A stretch of DNA of 64,000 bases, from the NCBI GenBank assembly GCA_024642285.1, contig JAHEBJ010000003.1:1-64000 (forward strand). Reading direction: 5' to 3'. The position numbers were made by a program, and so were the translations under genes. Position 1 is the stretch's first letter. Each line of letters begins with the position of its first letter. This DNA is from Sphingobacteriales bacterium. GTDB lineage: Bacteria > Bacteroidota > Bacteroidia > Chitinophagales > Chitinophagaceae. Shown piece after piece: positions 48,660 to 57,111 of the stretch. The notes below the pieces were generated by a model. It ran no database searches and was not told where the DNA came from. It worked only from the letters and a program-made list of their open reading frames with translations.

Positions 48660-49682
48660 TTACACCGCACCCGTAAACTGCTTCAAAAACCTCACATCGT
48701 TTTCGCTGAAAAGCCGTAGGTCTTTTATCTGGTATTTTAGCATGGTAATTCTTTCGATCCCCATACCAAAGGCAAAACCGGTGTATTTATTACTGTCGAT
48801 GCCGCAGTTATCTAAAACGTTTGGATGCACCATTCCGCAACCTAATATTTCAACCCAGCCTGTTTTCTTACAAACGCTGCAACCCTCACCTCCGCATATC
48901 AGGCAACTGATATCCATCTCTGCACTGGGTTCGGTAAAGGGGAAATAACTGGGACGGAAACGCACTTTCACATCCTTACCGAACATTTCCTGCACAAAAA
49001 AGTAAAGGGTTTGTTTAAGATCAGCAAAAGAAACATTCTCAGCAATATATAATCCTTCTACCTGATGAAAAAAGCAATGTGCCCTTGCACTGATAGTTTC
49101 GTTCCTGTACACTCGACCCGGACAAATGATGCGGATGGGCAGATTTCCTTTCTGCATTTCACGTACCTGAACACTTGAGGTGTGAGTACGTAAAAGCCAA
49201 TCGGGATTTTGAGAAATATAAAACGTGTCCTGCATGTCTCTGGCAGGATGATTCTCGGGCAAATTGAGTGCTGTGAAATTATGGAAGTCGTCTTCAATCT
49301 CCGGCCCTTCGGCAACTGCAAATCCCAATCTTTGAAAAATAGAAATGATCCTGTTCTTTACTAAACTTATAGGATGACGACTTCCTAAAGGCAATGGATC
49401 GGCGGGTAAACTAAGATCAATATTGCTGCCGGTTTCTTTTTTGCCATTATTCGAACTTGATTTTAGTTCGTCGTACTTTGCTTCTGTAAATAATTTAAAT
49501 TCATTCAGCAACTGACCGGCCTGCTTTTTATTTTCAGCAGCTACATTTTTCATTTCGCCCATGATGGCTTTTACCAGACCTTTAGTGCCAAGGTATTTAA
49601 TACGGAATGTCTCTGCATCGCCTTCATTAAATGCAGCAATCTCCAGTTTAAATTTCTCAATCTCTTTTAACAACTTTTCCAT
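48660..49682 (-). CDS. pheS: Phenylalanine--tRNA ligase subunit alpha
   Basis: GSRHPISLVKNRIISIFQRLGF, EGPEIEDDFHNFTALNLPENHPARDMQDTFY, GFAFGMGIERITML. Confidence 0.96.
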   Translation of the reverse strand: MEKLLKEIEKFKLEIAAFNEGDAETFRIKYLGTKGLVKAIMGEMKNVAAENKKQAGQLLNEFKLFTEAKYDELKSSSNNGKKETGSNIDLSLPADPLPLGSRHPISLVKNRIISIFQRLGFAVAEGPEIEDDFHNFTALNLPENHPARDMQDTFYISQNPDWLLRTHTSSVQVREMQKGNLPIRIICPGRVYRNETISARAHCFFHQVEGLYIAENVSFADLKQTLYFFVQEMFGKDVKVRFRPSYFPFTEPSAEMDISCLICGGEGCSVCKKTGWVEILGCGMVHPNVLDNCGIDSNKYTGFAFGMGIERITMLKYQIKDLRLFSENDVRFLKQFTGAV

Positions 49683-49788
49683 GGCGCAAAGATAAGGAAC
49701 TTAGGTTCTGCCGGAATATTCAGAAATCACCAGAAAATAACTATTTTTTTACTGGATTATTCTTTATTTTTAAACCCTAAATTCCAAA

Positions 49789-50553
49789 ATGATGGATCTA
49801 TTTAAATCAGGCAATCCAGCCTTATCGGAGAAAAGATTTAAGGGCAATGTATTGGATCAAGTTGTGAGTCCCGACAATGCGATGACTGTTACCGGCACAC
49901 TTCAGAAATTTGGTTTTCTATTTTTAATGGTGATGGGCACGGCTTTTTACTCCTGGAAGGAATTTGCACAGGGTGGAAATGTACAACCACTCATATATAT
50001 AGGTGCTTTTGGCAGTTTGGGAGTAGCCGTTGTACTCATGTTTAAAAAAGAATGGGCTCCTTTTTTGGCGCCTGCTTTTGCGTTGCTTGAAGGTTTATTT
50101 GTAGGGGCCATTTCAGCCTTCTACAATTTTGCATTTGCTGAGGTTGCTCCCGGCATTGTAATCAATGCTGTTGGGTTAACTTTTGGAACTGCAATTGCTA
50201 TGTACCTGTTGTATAGTTTTAAAATAATTAAAGCCACAGCTAAATTCAAGGCAATTATATTTACCGCTACAGCCGGTATTGCTATCTTTTATGTGATTGC
50301 ATTGGTGCTGGGTATGTTTGGTATTTCAATTCCGTTTTTACACGAAGGAAGTGCGTTGGGAATTGGATTCTCTGTATTCGTTGTGGCTCTTGCTGCTTTA
50401 AATTTGATCATTGATTTCGATATGATTGAAAGAGGATCGGAAATGGGTGCTCCCAAATATATGGAGTGGTATGGCGCTTTTGGATTGCTGGTAACAATTG
50501 TATGGTTGTATCTTGAAATATTAAGGCTGCTATCTAAGATCAGCAAACGATAA
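49789..50553 (+). CDS. Bax inhibitor-1/YccA family membrane protein
   Basis: Seven-TM protein, NMR..SGNPALSEKRF N-terminus, LNLIIDFDMIERGSEMGAPKYMEWYGAFGLLVTIVWLYLEILRLL. Confidence 0.9.
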   Translation: MMDLFKSGNPALSEKRFKGNVLDQVVSPDNAMTVTGTLQKFGFLFLMVMGTAFYSWKEFAQGGNVQPLIYIGAFGSLGVAVVLMFKKEWAPFLAPAFALLEGLFVGAISAFYNFAFAEVAPGIVINAVGLTFGTAIAMYLLYSFKIIKATAKFKAIIFTATAGIAIFYVIALVLGMFGISIPFLHEGSALGIGFSVFVVALAALNLIIDFDMIERGSEMGAPKYMEWYGAFGLLVTIVWLYLEILRLLSKISKR

Positions 50554-50572
50554 GTTTTTCAACACTTTTTAA

Positions 50573-50603
50573 AAAATGCCAGGAGTTAAAAACCTGGCAT
50601 TTT
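50573..50603. terminator. Bidirectional terminator between Bax-I (+) and arsC (-)
   Basis: AAAATGCCAGG-agttaaaaa-CCTGGCATTTT. Confidence 0.85.
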
Positions 50604-50604
50604 T

Positions 50605-51003
50605 CTATGTTAGATCTTTTATCAGACTTGCTATTTTCTCTTTGATAAGATCCCTTACTTTATTAAACGCTTCGGGCTCCAGATTTTTTGGGTCGGGTAT
50701 TTCCCAGTCTACAAATTTTTTAGCGGGCATCCATGGGCAGGCATCGCCGCAACCCATGGTTACAACGGCATCAAACGGGGCAAAGACTTTTACTTCATCA
50801 AGACTTTTGCTGTCGTGCTTGCTCAAATCGTAACCCAACTCTTTCATAGCAGCAATTGCTTTGGGATTAACAATGCCACTGGGTTTGCTGCCGGCGCTGT
50901 AGGCCTCAACATTTCCTGCGCCCAATATTTTCGCAAATGCCTGGCTCATTTGGGAGCGGTTGCTGTTTTCAATACAAACAAAAAGCAGTTTCAGTTTCTT
51001 CAT
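50605..51003 (-). CDS. arsC: Arsenate reductase, LMW-PTP (thioredoxin-coupled) family
   Basis: P-loop CIENSNRSQMSQAF and VVTMGCGDACPWMPAKKFVDWEIPDP with the catalytic Cys pair. Confidence 0.93.
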   Translation of the reverse strand: MKKLKLLFVCIENSNRSQMSQAFAKILGAGNVEAYSAGSKPSGIVNPKAIAAMKELGYDLSKHDSKSLDEVKVFAPFDAVVTMGCGDACPWMPAKKFVDWEIPDPKNLEPEAFNKVRDLIKEKIASLIKDLT

Positions 51004-51017
51004 CTTTTTTATTTTAT

Positions 51018-51056
51018 AAAAAAGGAGCCTGGTTTTATTTAACCCGCCCCCTTTTT
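51018..51056 (-). terminator. Terminator/attenuator between the ars micropeptide and arsC
   Basis: Minus strand AAAAAGGGGGCGGGTT-aaataa-AACCAGGCTCCTTTTTT: long stem with two mismatches plus T run, 15 nt before arsC ATG. Confidence 0.7.
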
Positions 51057-51061
51057 GTTTT

Positions 51062-51142
51062 TTAGCAGCAACCCCAATTGGTCAGGCCGCAGCATCCGCT
51101 ATCTGTTGTACAACACATCGGATCTTTTTGATTTGTGTTCAT
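51062..51142 (-). CDS. 26-aa Cys-Cys-rich micropeptide in the arsenic operon
   Basis: Hand translation (below ORF-track cutoff): ATG...TAA = MNTNQKDPMCCTTDSGCCGLTNWGCC*. Lies between arsM and arsC on the same strand; CC-x5-CC-G core similar to the ArsM N-terminus. Confidence 0.6.
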   Translation of the reverse strand: MNTNQKDPMCCTTDSGCCGLTNWGCC

Positions 51143-51172
51143 GGCTTTATTTTTTATGATGATAAAATAATA

Positions 51173-52027
51173 TTAGCAGCAACCACTTCCGGGTTCGCAA
51201 TTTCTATCGTCTTTTGCAGGTTTATCGGCATAAACCGTAATACTTGTGATTTTGGTTCCACCTTTTTTATAAACAGCAATCTCCTCTTCCGACAAATAAT
51301 TCTTTAAAATATCATCGGGAATTTTTATTTCCTTTTCTTTTTGCAGGATGATGTTAGTGAATCCTGCTGCAGCAATCATTTCGAGATAGACTTCTCTTTG
51401 AACAGCTCCACTTACACAACCGGCATATAATTCTGCCACTTCTTTCCATTTTAAAGGCAGGTTGCCTTCCAGTACTATATCTGAAATTGAAAAATGAGCG
51501 CCCGGTTTTAATACTCTGTAAATTTCGCTGATCACCTTATGTTTGTTGGGTACCAGATTTAATACGCAATTGCTTACAATAACATCGGCGTAGTTTGATG
51601 TTACCGGCATGTTGTCAATATCACCCAATCTGAACTCTACATTATTAAAGTAGAGGCTTTCGGCATTGATACGTGCTTTATTAATCATGGCTTCGGTAAA
51701 ATCAATGCCTAAAATTTTACCGTTTTCTCCTACGATCTTACGGGCAATAAATGCATCGTTACCGGCACCACTGCCGAGGTCTATGACCGTGTCGCCTTCT
51801 TTGATCTTTGCAAATTCGGTTGGCAGTCCGCAACCAAGGCCCAGATCTGCATCGGGATTATATCCCTCCATCTTTGTATAATCATCACTCATGATGTTAT
51901 ACACTTCATCGCCGCAACAGGATGATGTGGCTCCACAGCAGGAAGCTAAATTTTGGTCCAGCGATTGCTCTGCAATGGCTGCATACTTTTCTTTTACCAG
52001 TTCTTTAATTTGTGTTTCGTTGTTCAT
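51173..52027 (-). CDS. arsM: Arsenite S-adenosylmethyltransferase
   Basis: SCCGATSSCCGDE N-terminus, GLGCGLPTEFAKIKEGDTVIDLGSGAGNDAFIA, VSNCVLNLVPNK, AGCVSGA; ends GSGCC. Confidence 0.95.
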   Translation of the reverse strand: MNNETQIKELVKEKYAAIAEQSLDQNLASCCGATSSCCGDEVYNIMSDDYTKMEGYNPDADLGLGCGLPTEFAKIKEGDTVIDLGSGAGNDAFIARKIVGENGKILGIDFTEAMINKARINAESLYFNNVEFRLGDIDNMPVTSNYADVIVSNCVLNLVPNKHKVISEIYRVLKPGAHFSISDIVLEGNLPLKWKEVAELYAGCVSGAVQREVYLEMIAAAGFTNIILQKEKEIKIPDDILKNYLSEEEIAVYKKGGTKITSITVYADKPAKDDRNCEPGSGCC

Positions 52028-52059
52028 GGCTATATTTTTTATTGTTTAAATTATTTTTT

Positions 52060-52395
52060 TTAGCAACAGGCTTTTTCATTCTGCACTTTCAGTTTGTTAA
52101 ACAGAAAACTGAATTCACCCATAAATTTTTCAAAGGCTTTCCAGTTGATGCAATAACAACTGCGTGGACCATCAATGCTTCCATCAATTAATCCTGCTGT
52201 CTTCAATTCTTTCAAGTGCTGACTAACGGTACTCTGGGCAAGTGGTAATATATCTACTATCTCTCCGCAAATACATTCATTGCGTTGCGCCAGTACTTTT
52301 AAAATGGCTATGCGTGCCGGGTGTGCCATTGCCTTGGCAAATGCGGCCAGATCCTGTTCCTTTTGTGTGAATGCTTCTTTTTTGTGAATTGCCAT
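52060..52395 (-). CDS. arsR: ArsR-family metalloregulator
   Basis: w[52 protein letters not shown]-terminus NEKACC. Confidence 0.94.
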   Translation of the reverse strand: MAIHKKEAFTQKEQDLAAFAKAMAHPARIAILKVLAQRNECICGEIVDILPLAQSTVSQHLKELKTAGLIDGSIDGPRSCYCINWKAFEKFMGEFSFLFNKLKVQNEKACC

Positions 52396-52411
52396 CTATT
52401 ATTTATTTTAT

Positions 52412-52448
52412 ATCGCAAATATACGATTAGAGGATTTAAAGCGCCAAA
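52412..52448 (-). promoter_or_regulatory. arsR promoter with overlapping inverted repeat (candidate ArsR operator)
   Basis: Minus strand TTTG (52448-52445), 21-nt spacer, TATATTTG (52423-52416); the -7 box is bracketed by ATCG/CGAT half-sites (52412-52427). Confidence 0.55.
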
Positions 52449-52460
52449 TTTTTTTTATAA

Positions 52461-52488
52461 AAAAGTCAGGTTACTGACCTGACTTTTT
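52461..52488 (-). terminator. Terminator downstream of the AIM24/TIGR00266 gene
   Basis: AAAAGTCAGGT-tactg-ACCTGACTTTTT. Confidence 0.8.
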
Positions 52489-52538
52489 CTAAAACGCTGA
52501 AAATTAAATATTAAACCAACAAAATTATTTATTAAAAA

Positions 52539-53330
52539 TCACTCCCTTCCATCCAGCAGATTACCCAAACCGCCAAGGATGCTGCCTTCTTCCTTACGTT
52601 TATAAGTACCGTACTGCATAATGCGTCCGGCAAGGCGGCTGATAGGAAGTGATTGTAACCAAACTTTTCCGGGTCCGGTCATCTTCGCAAAGAATAATCC
52701 TTCACCGCCAAACATCCAGTTTTTAATTCCCTTTACAAATTCAATATCAAAATCAACACCTGAAGTGTAAGCAACAACACAACCAGTATCTACCTTTAAA
52801 ATTTCACCGGGTTGCAACGTTTTTTCAATCACGTAACCACCTGCATGGGCAAAAGCCATCCCATCGCCTTCCAGTTTTTCCATGATGAAACCTTCGCCAC
52901 CAAAAATACCAGTGCCCAGCTTACGCTGAAACTCGATACCGATGCTTACGCCTTTGGCTGCACAGAGAAATGCATCTTTTTGTGCAATGATCTTTCCGCC
53001 CAGCTGCGACAAATCAAAAGGAATTATTTTTCCGGTATAGGGAGCTGCAAAACTAACCCGCTTTTTTCCCTGGCCCGTATTTGTGAATGCTGTCATAAAC
53101 AAACTTTCACCCACCAGCAATCGTTTGCCGGCACTGAAAAGCTTACCTAAAATACTGTTGTCTTGCTGGTGACTTCCGTCGCCAAAAATGGTGTTCATTT
53201 CAATACCATTATCCATCATCATAAAGGCGCCGCTTTCGGCAATGGCAGTTTCGTTGGGGTCTAGTTCAATTTCTACAAGCTGGAGTTCTTCTCCGTAAAT
53301 TTTATAATCAATTTCGTGATTTGTTATCAT
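52539..53330 (-). CDS. TIGR00266/AIM24 family protein
   Basis: YGEELQLVEIELDPNETAIAESGAFMMMD...GEGFIMEKLEGDGMAFAHAGG...GGEGLFFAKMTGPGKVWLQSLPISRLA. Confidence 0.9.
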   Translation of the reverse strand: MITNHEIDYKIYGEELQLVEIELDPNETAIAESGAFMMMDNGIEMNTIFGDGSHQQDNSILGKLFSAGKRLLVGESLFMTAFTNTGQGKKRVSFAAPYTGKIIPFDLSQLGGKIIAQKDAFLCAAKGVSIGIEFQRKLGTGIFGGEGFIMEKLEGDGMAFAHAGGYVIEKTLQPGEILKVDTGCVVAYTSGVDFDIEFVKGIKNWMFGGEGLFFAKMTGPGKVWLQSLPISRLAGRIMQYGTYKRKEEGSILGGLGNLLDGRE

Positions 53331-53424
53331 GGCTAATAATTTTGAGTGAAGTTAATATCTATCGGAAAAAGGAAATCACAAAATTATGATGAATGGTTTT
53401 TCTTTTATTATTGATCGCAAAAAA

Positions 53425-53451
53425 AATGCCGCTCAACTGGTGAGCAGCATT
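53425..53451 (-). terminator. Terminator of the RND efflux operon
   Basis: Minus strand AATGCTGCTCA-ccagt-TGAGCGGCATT-TTTTTT with one wobble. Confidence 0.75.
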
Positions 53452-53469
53452 TCAATAAGTATTGGTAAT

Positions 53470-56400
53470 TTATACTTCGTAATTTGGTAACAGATCATCA
53501 TCGGCATCATCACTATTCCTGGTTTCTTTTAACTGCCCATTCCATACTTTTTTACCCTGAATAGCTTTTACGAGGTACATAATACCCACGAAGATGAAGA
53601 AGAACGGACCGGCAAACCCAAGTATGGCCACGTATCTTGTTCCATAAAATCTTTCCATTGGCCTGCGTAACCGTTCAGCAATTATATACATACTGGGCAC
53701 CATGATCAATGTGAGGAAGAAAGCGAAAATCAATCCAAATATAATTGTCCAGCTTAACGGGCCCCAGAATACTACACTATCACCACCAAAGAAAATATGC
53801 GGATTTAAATTCTGGAAGAAGGTAACGAAATTGATATTAAAACCTACTGCCAACGGCAATAACCCCAGCATAGTTGCCAATGCTGTTAACAATACGGGAA
53901 TGATCCGGATCTTGCCTGCCTGAATAGCCGCTTCTCTTGTTTTAACGCCTCTCCCACGCAGTTCATCAGTAAATTCAATCAACAGAATTCCATTTTTTAT
54001 TACAATACCTGCAAGGCCTATTACACCTACCAGTAACATAATGGTAGCGATTGTCATACCCGTAAATGCATATCCCAGCAGCACCCCAATCACTGAGAAG
54101 AAAATTTCAGTTAATACGATAAATGGTTTACTCATAGAGTTGAACTGTAATACCAGGATCAAAAATATCAAACCAAGGGCCAGAAAAAATGCCTTCACTA
54201 AAAAGCTGTTTGTCTCTGCTTCCTGCTCACCTTGCCCGGTTTGTTTAATGGTTACATCCGCAGGGATCCTGTTCTTTGATTTGAAGTCAGCGATCTTTTC
54301 GGCAAGCTCAGTATTTACTTTGCCGGTCAATGTGGGATCAAGCACATTCGATTGCAACTGGATGGTGCGCTTTACATTTTTACGGGCAATTGCACCGGAG
54401 GTATTGGTGTAATCAATAGAAGCAACTGCACTCACCGGGATCGATTTTACCATCATGGTATTCATATCCATGAATGTGATACGCATGTTCATTACATCGG
54501 TGATATTTTTCCGCTGAAGGTCGGCATAACGCAACTGAATTTTATATTCATCCTCTCCTTCTTTAAGTTTACTTACTTCTTTCCCAAAAACAGCGGTACG
54601 TATTTCTGATCCGATCTGCCCGGTACTCAATCCTTCCATCATGGCCCTTTCACGGTCCACATTCACTGTTATTTCCGGACTGTTAAGATCAACATCCATC
54701 CGTAAATTCTCAATACCATATACCTGGTTAGTATCCAGATAATTCTGCAGGTTACTGGCAACCGTGGCGATCTCTTCAAACTTATCACCAATCACTTCTA
54801 TGTTTACCGGAGGATCGGTAGGAGGCCCGCCATCTTCCTGTGCCACTTCTATACTGGCACCCGGAATACCTACCATCTGATTTCTGATTTCGTTAAGATA
54901 GGGCTTGGTATGCTTACCATTCCGCTTTTCATACTCAACAAATGAAACCTGTATTCTCCCTAAATTCGATTGAATGCTTCTGTTATTACTTCGTGGATTA
55001 TTAGCACTGTTGGCTACATTGGCAATAATACTTTCCACAATACTTCCTTCGGTACCGGGTTTTTCCTGTTCTAATACTTTGTATACTTTTTTCTCCAGTA
55101 AATGAGTTACACTATCTGTTGTTTTTACATCGGTACCTACAGGCATTTTTAAATAAACATAAATAAAATTAGGATCTCCGCTGGGGAAAAAGGTCTGATC
55201 GTTACCCCTCAAAACCAATAAGCCTGCTGCTACCGGGAATAAAATAAACAAACTAACCAACATCCAAACGGGCCTGCGGCCGTGCAATACCCAGCGTAAT
55301 AATGTTTCGTAACGGCGCATTAAGCCAGGTAATACCCTGTTTTGAAAATAATGAATAATATCACGGAATACATAGCGGTTTAAAATAGACAGCAATACCA
55401 TAAACCAAAGGAAATTAGCCACCCCATGCCAGCCAAACAGGTGCATCAATGCACCAAAAATAATGGCTGCCCAGAAAAACGGCTTTTTAAATATGGTATT
55501 TTTTGGCTCGTCAAATTCCTTGCCCTCTGGTTTCATAAAACTAACTGCAAAAACCGGGTTAAAGATAAACGCAACGATCAATGAGGCTGCCAAAGTGAGG
55601 ATCAGCATGGTTGGCAGGTAAATCATAAACTTGCCGATAATTCCTTTCCAGAAAAGCAACGGGAAGAAGGGCGCCAATGTTGTTGCCGTTCCTGCAAGCA
55701 CCGGGATAAAAATTTCTCCGGCCGCTTCTTTAGCACTTCGTATAATCGGGACCTTGCCGTTATTATAAATCCGGTGTGTGTTTTCTATCACTACAATCGC
55801 ATCATCCACTATAATACCCAGCCCAAATAACAGGGCAAATAATACAATGAAGTTTAGGGTAACCGGTGTTCCGATGATGGTATCGCCGATAGGTAAAAAC
55901 AAAAACGCTACAAACACACTTAACGGAACACTCAGTGCCACAAAGAATGCATTGGTAACACCCATAAAGAACATCAGCACCAGTAATACCAAAATAAAGC
56001 CGATAATAATGGTATTAACCAGATCTTTAAAAGATGTTTCTGTTGCCTTACTCTGATCGCCGGTAATAACCACTTTCAAATCTCTGGGCAATACTTCATC
56101 ATCCTGCATGTCTTTTACAATGTCTTTTATTTTTCCAGCTGCGCTGATGAGGTTTTCGCCTGCACGTTTTACAATATTGATGGTAATCACATTCTTACCG
56201 TCAAGCCTTGCATAGCTGTCTTTCTCTTTGATTGTATCTTTTAATTCAGCGATATCTTTCAGGTAAACAGATGCACCTCTTGCACTACTCCTTACTACTA
56301 TATCCTGCAAGTTTAATGAACTGGTGAACTGGCCTTTGATCTTAATTGTACGGCGCATATTTCCAACCTCCAACAGGCCACCGGTAATATCCCTGTTCTC

Positions 56401-57069
56401 ACGGCTGATGGCATTTTCAACATCCATAAAACTTACACGGGCCGCCTGCATCTTATATGGATCTACATTTACCTGTATTTCTCTTTCAGGAGCACCCACA
56501 ATTTCTGCCCTTGAAATTTCAGTTAATTCTTCAAACCTGTCCTGCATCTTGTCGGCATATTCTTTCAGTTTAATGCCATCAAAATCGCCGCTCACATTTA
56601 CAAACATGATGGGCATTTCACTAAAAGCAAATTCCTGGGCGTTGGGCTGAGAGGTAAGATCATTGGGCAGATCGGTTGTAGCTTTATCTATGGCATCTTT
56701 TACTTTCTGTTTCGCCACTTCCGTTTTTACATCGGTATCAAACTCAACCACTATAAGGCTGAAATCTGTTTGAGATGTGCTGGTTATTTTTTTAACCTTG
56801 GCACCACTGATGCCTTTCAGCTGCTTTTCAATAGGCCGGGTAACGAGGTTCTCAATGTCCTTAGGCGAGTTACCAACATATACTGTAGTAATGCTGATGG
56901 TTGGCACCACAATGTCTGGAAATTGTTCCTTCGGCATTGTGTTGAACTTGAAAAGGCCATACACCGAAACCAGGATGGCAATAATATAAATTGCTGTACG
57001 GTTATCTATTGACCAGCTGGTAGGTTTATACTCTTTAAATTTTCTGCTGACTCCTTCTATAAAGCTCAT
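53470..57069 (-). CDS. RND efflux transporter permease subunit
   Basis: About 1200 aa; FGLGIIVDDAIVVIENTHRI, GATTLAPFFPLLF-like segments, 12-TM AcrB/HAE1 architecture. Confidence 0.95.
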   Translation of the reverse strand: MSFIEGVSRKFKEYKPTSWSIDNRTAIYIIAILVSVYGLFKFNTMPKEQFPDIVVPTISITTVYVGNSPKDIENLVTRPIEKQLKGISGAKVKKITSTSQTDFSLIVVEFDTDVKTEVAKQKVKDAIDKATTDLPNDLTSQPNAQEFAFSEMPIMFVNVSGDFDGIKLKEYADKMQDRFEELTEISRAEIVGAPEREIQVNVDPYKMQAARVSFMDVENAISRENRDITGGLLEVGNMRRTIKIKGQFTSSLNLQDIVVRSSARGASVYLKDIAELKDTIKEKDSYARLDGKNVITINIVKRAGENLISAAGKIKDIVKDMQDDEVLPRDLKVVITGDQSKATETSFKDLVNTIIIGFILVLLVLMFFMGVTNAFFVALSVPLSVFVAFLFLPIGDTIIGTPVTLNFIVLFALLFGLGIIVDDAIVVIENTHRIYNNGKVPIIRSAKEAAGEIFIPVLAGTATTLAPFFPLLFWKGIIGKFMIYLPTMLILTLAASLIVAFIFNPVFAVSFMKPEGKEFDEPKNTIFKKPFFWAAIIFGALMHLFGWHGVANFLWFMVLLSILNRYVFRDIIHYFQNRVLPGLMRRYETLLRWVLHGRRPVWMLVSLFILFPVAAGLLVLRGNDQTFFPSGDPNFIYVYLKMPVGTDVKTTDSVTHLLEKKVYKVLEQEKPGTEGSIVESIIANVANSANNPRSNNRSIQSNLGRIQVSFVEYEKRNGKHTKPYLNEIRNQMVGIPGASIEVAQEDGGPPTDPPVNIEVIGDKFEEIATVASNLQNYLDTNQVYGIENLRMDVDLNSPEITVNVDRERAMMEGLSTGQIGSEIRTAVFGKEVSKLKEGEDEYKIQLRYADLQRKNITDVMNMRITFMDMNTMMVKSIPVSAVASIDYTNTSGAIARKNVKRTIQLQSNVLDPTLTGKVNTELAEKIADFKSKNRIPADVTIKQTGQGEQEAETNSFLVKAFFLALGLIFLILVLQFNSMSKPFIVLTEIFFSVIGVLLGYAFTGMTIATIMLLVGVIGLAGIVIKNGILLIEFTDELRGRGVKTREAAIQAGKIRIIPVLLTALATMLGLLPLAVGFNINFVTFFQNLNPHIFFGGDSVVFWGPLSWTIIFGLIFAFFLTLIMVPSMYIIAERLRRPMERFYGTRYVAILGFAGPFFFIFVGIMYLVKAIQGKKVWNGQLKETRNSDDADDDLLPNYEV

Positions 57070-57111
57070 AAAAATATTTTTGGTGCCGTCTTAAAGGCGC
57101 TGTTCCATAAG

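Noticed and set aside
53702-57012. Several plus-strand ORFs of 70-120 aa inside the RND permease region
   Set aside because: All antisense to a strongly supported RND gene; no motifs.
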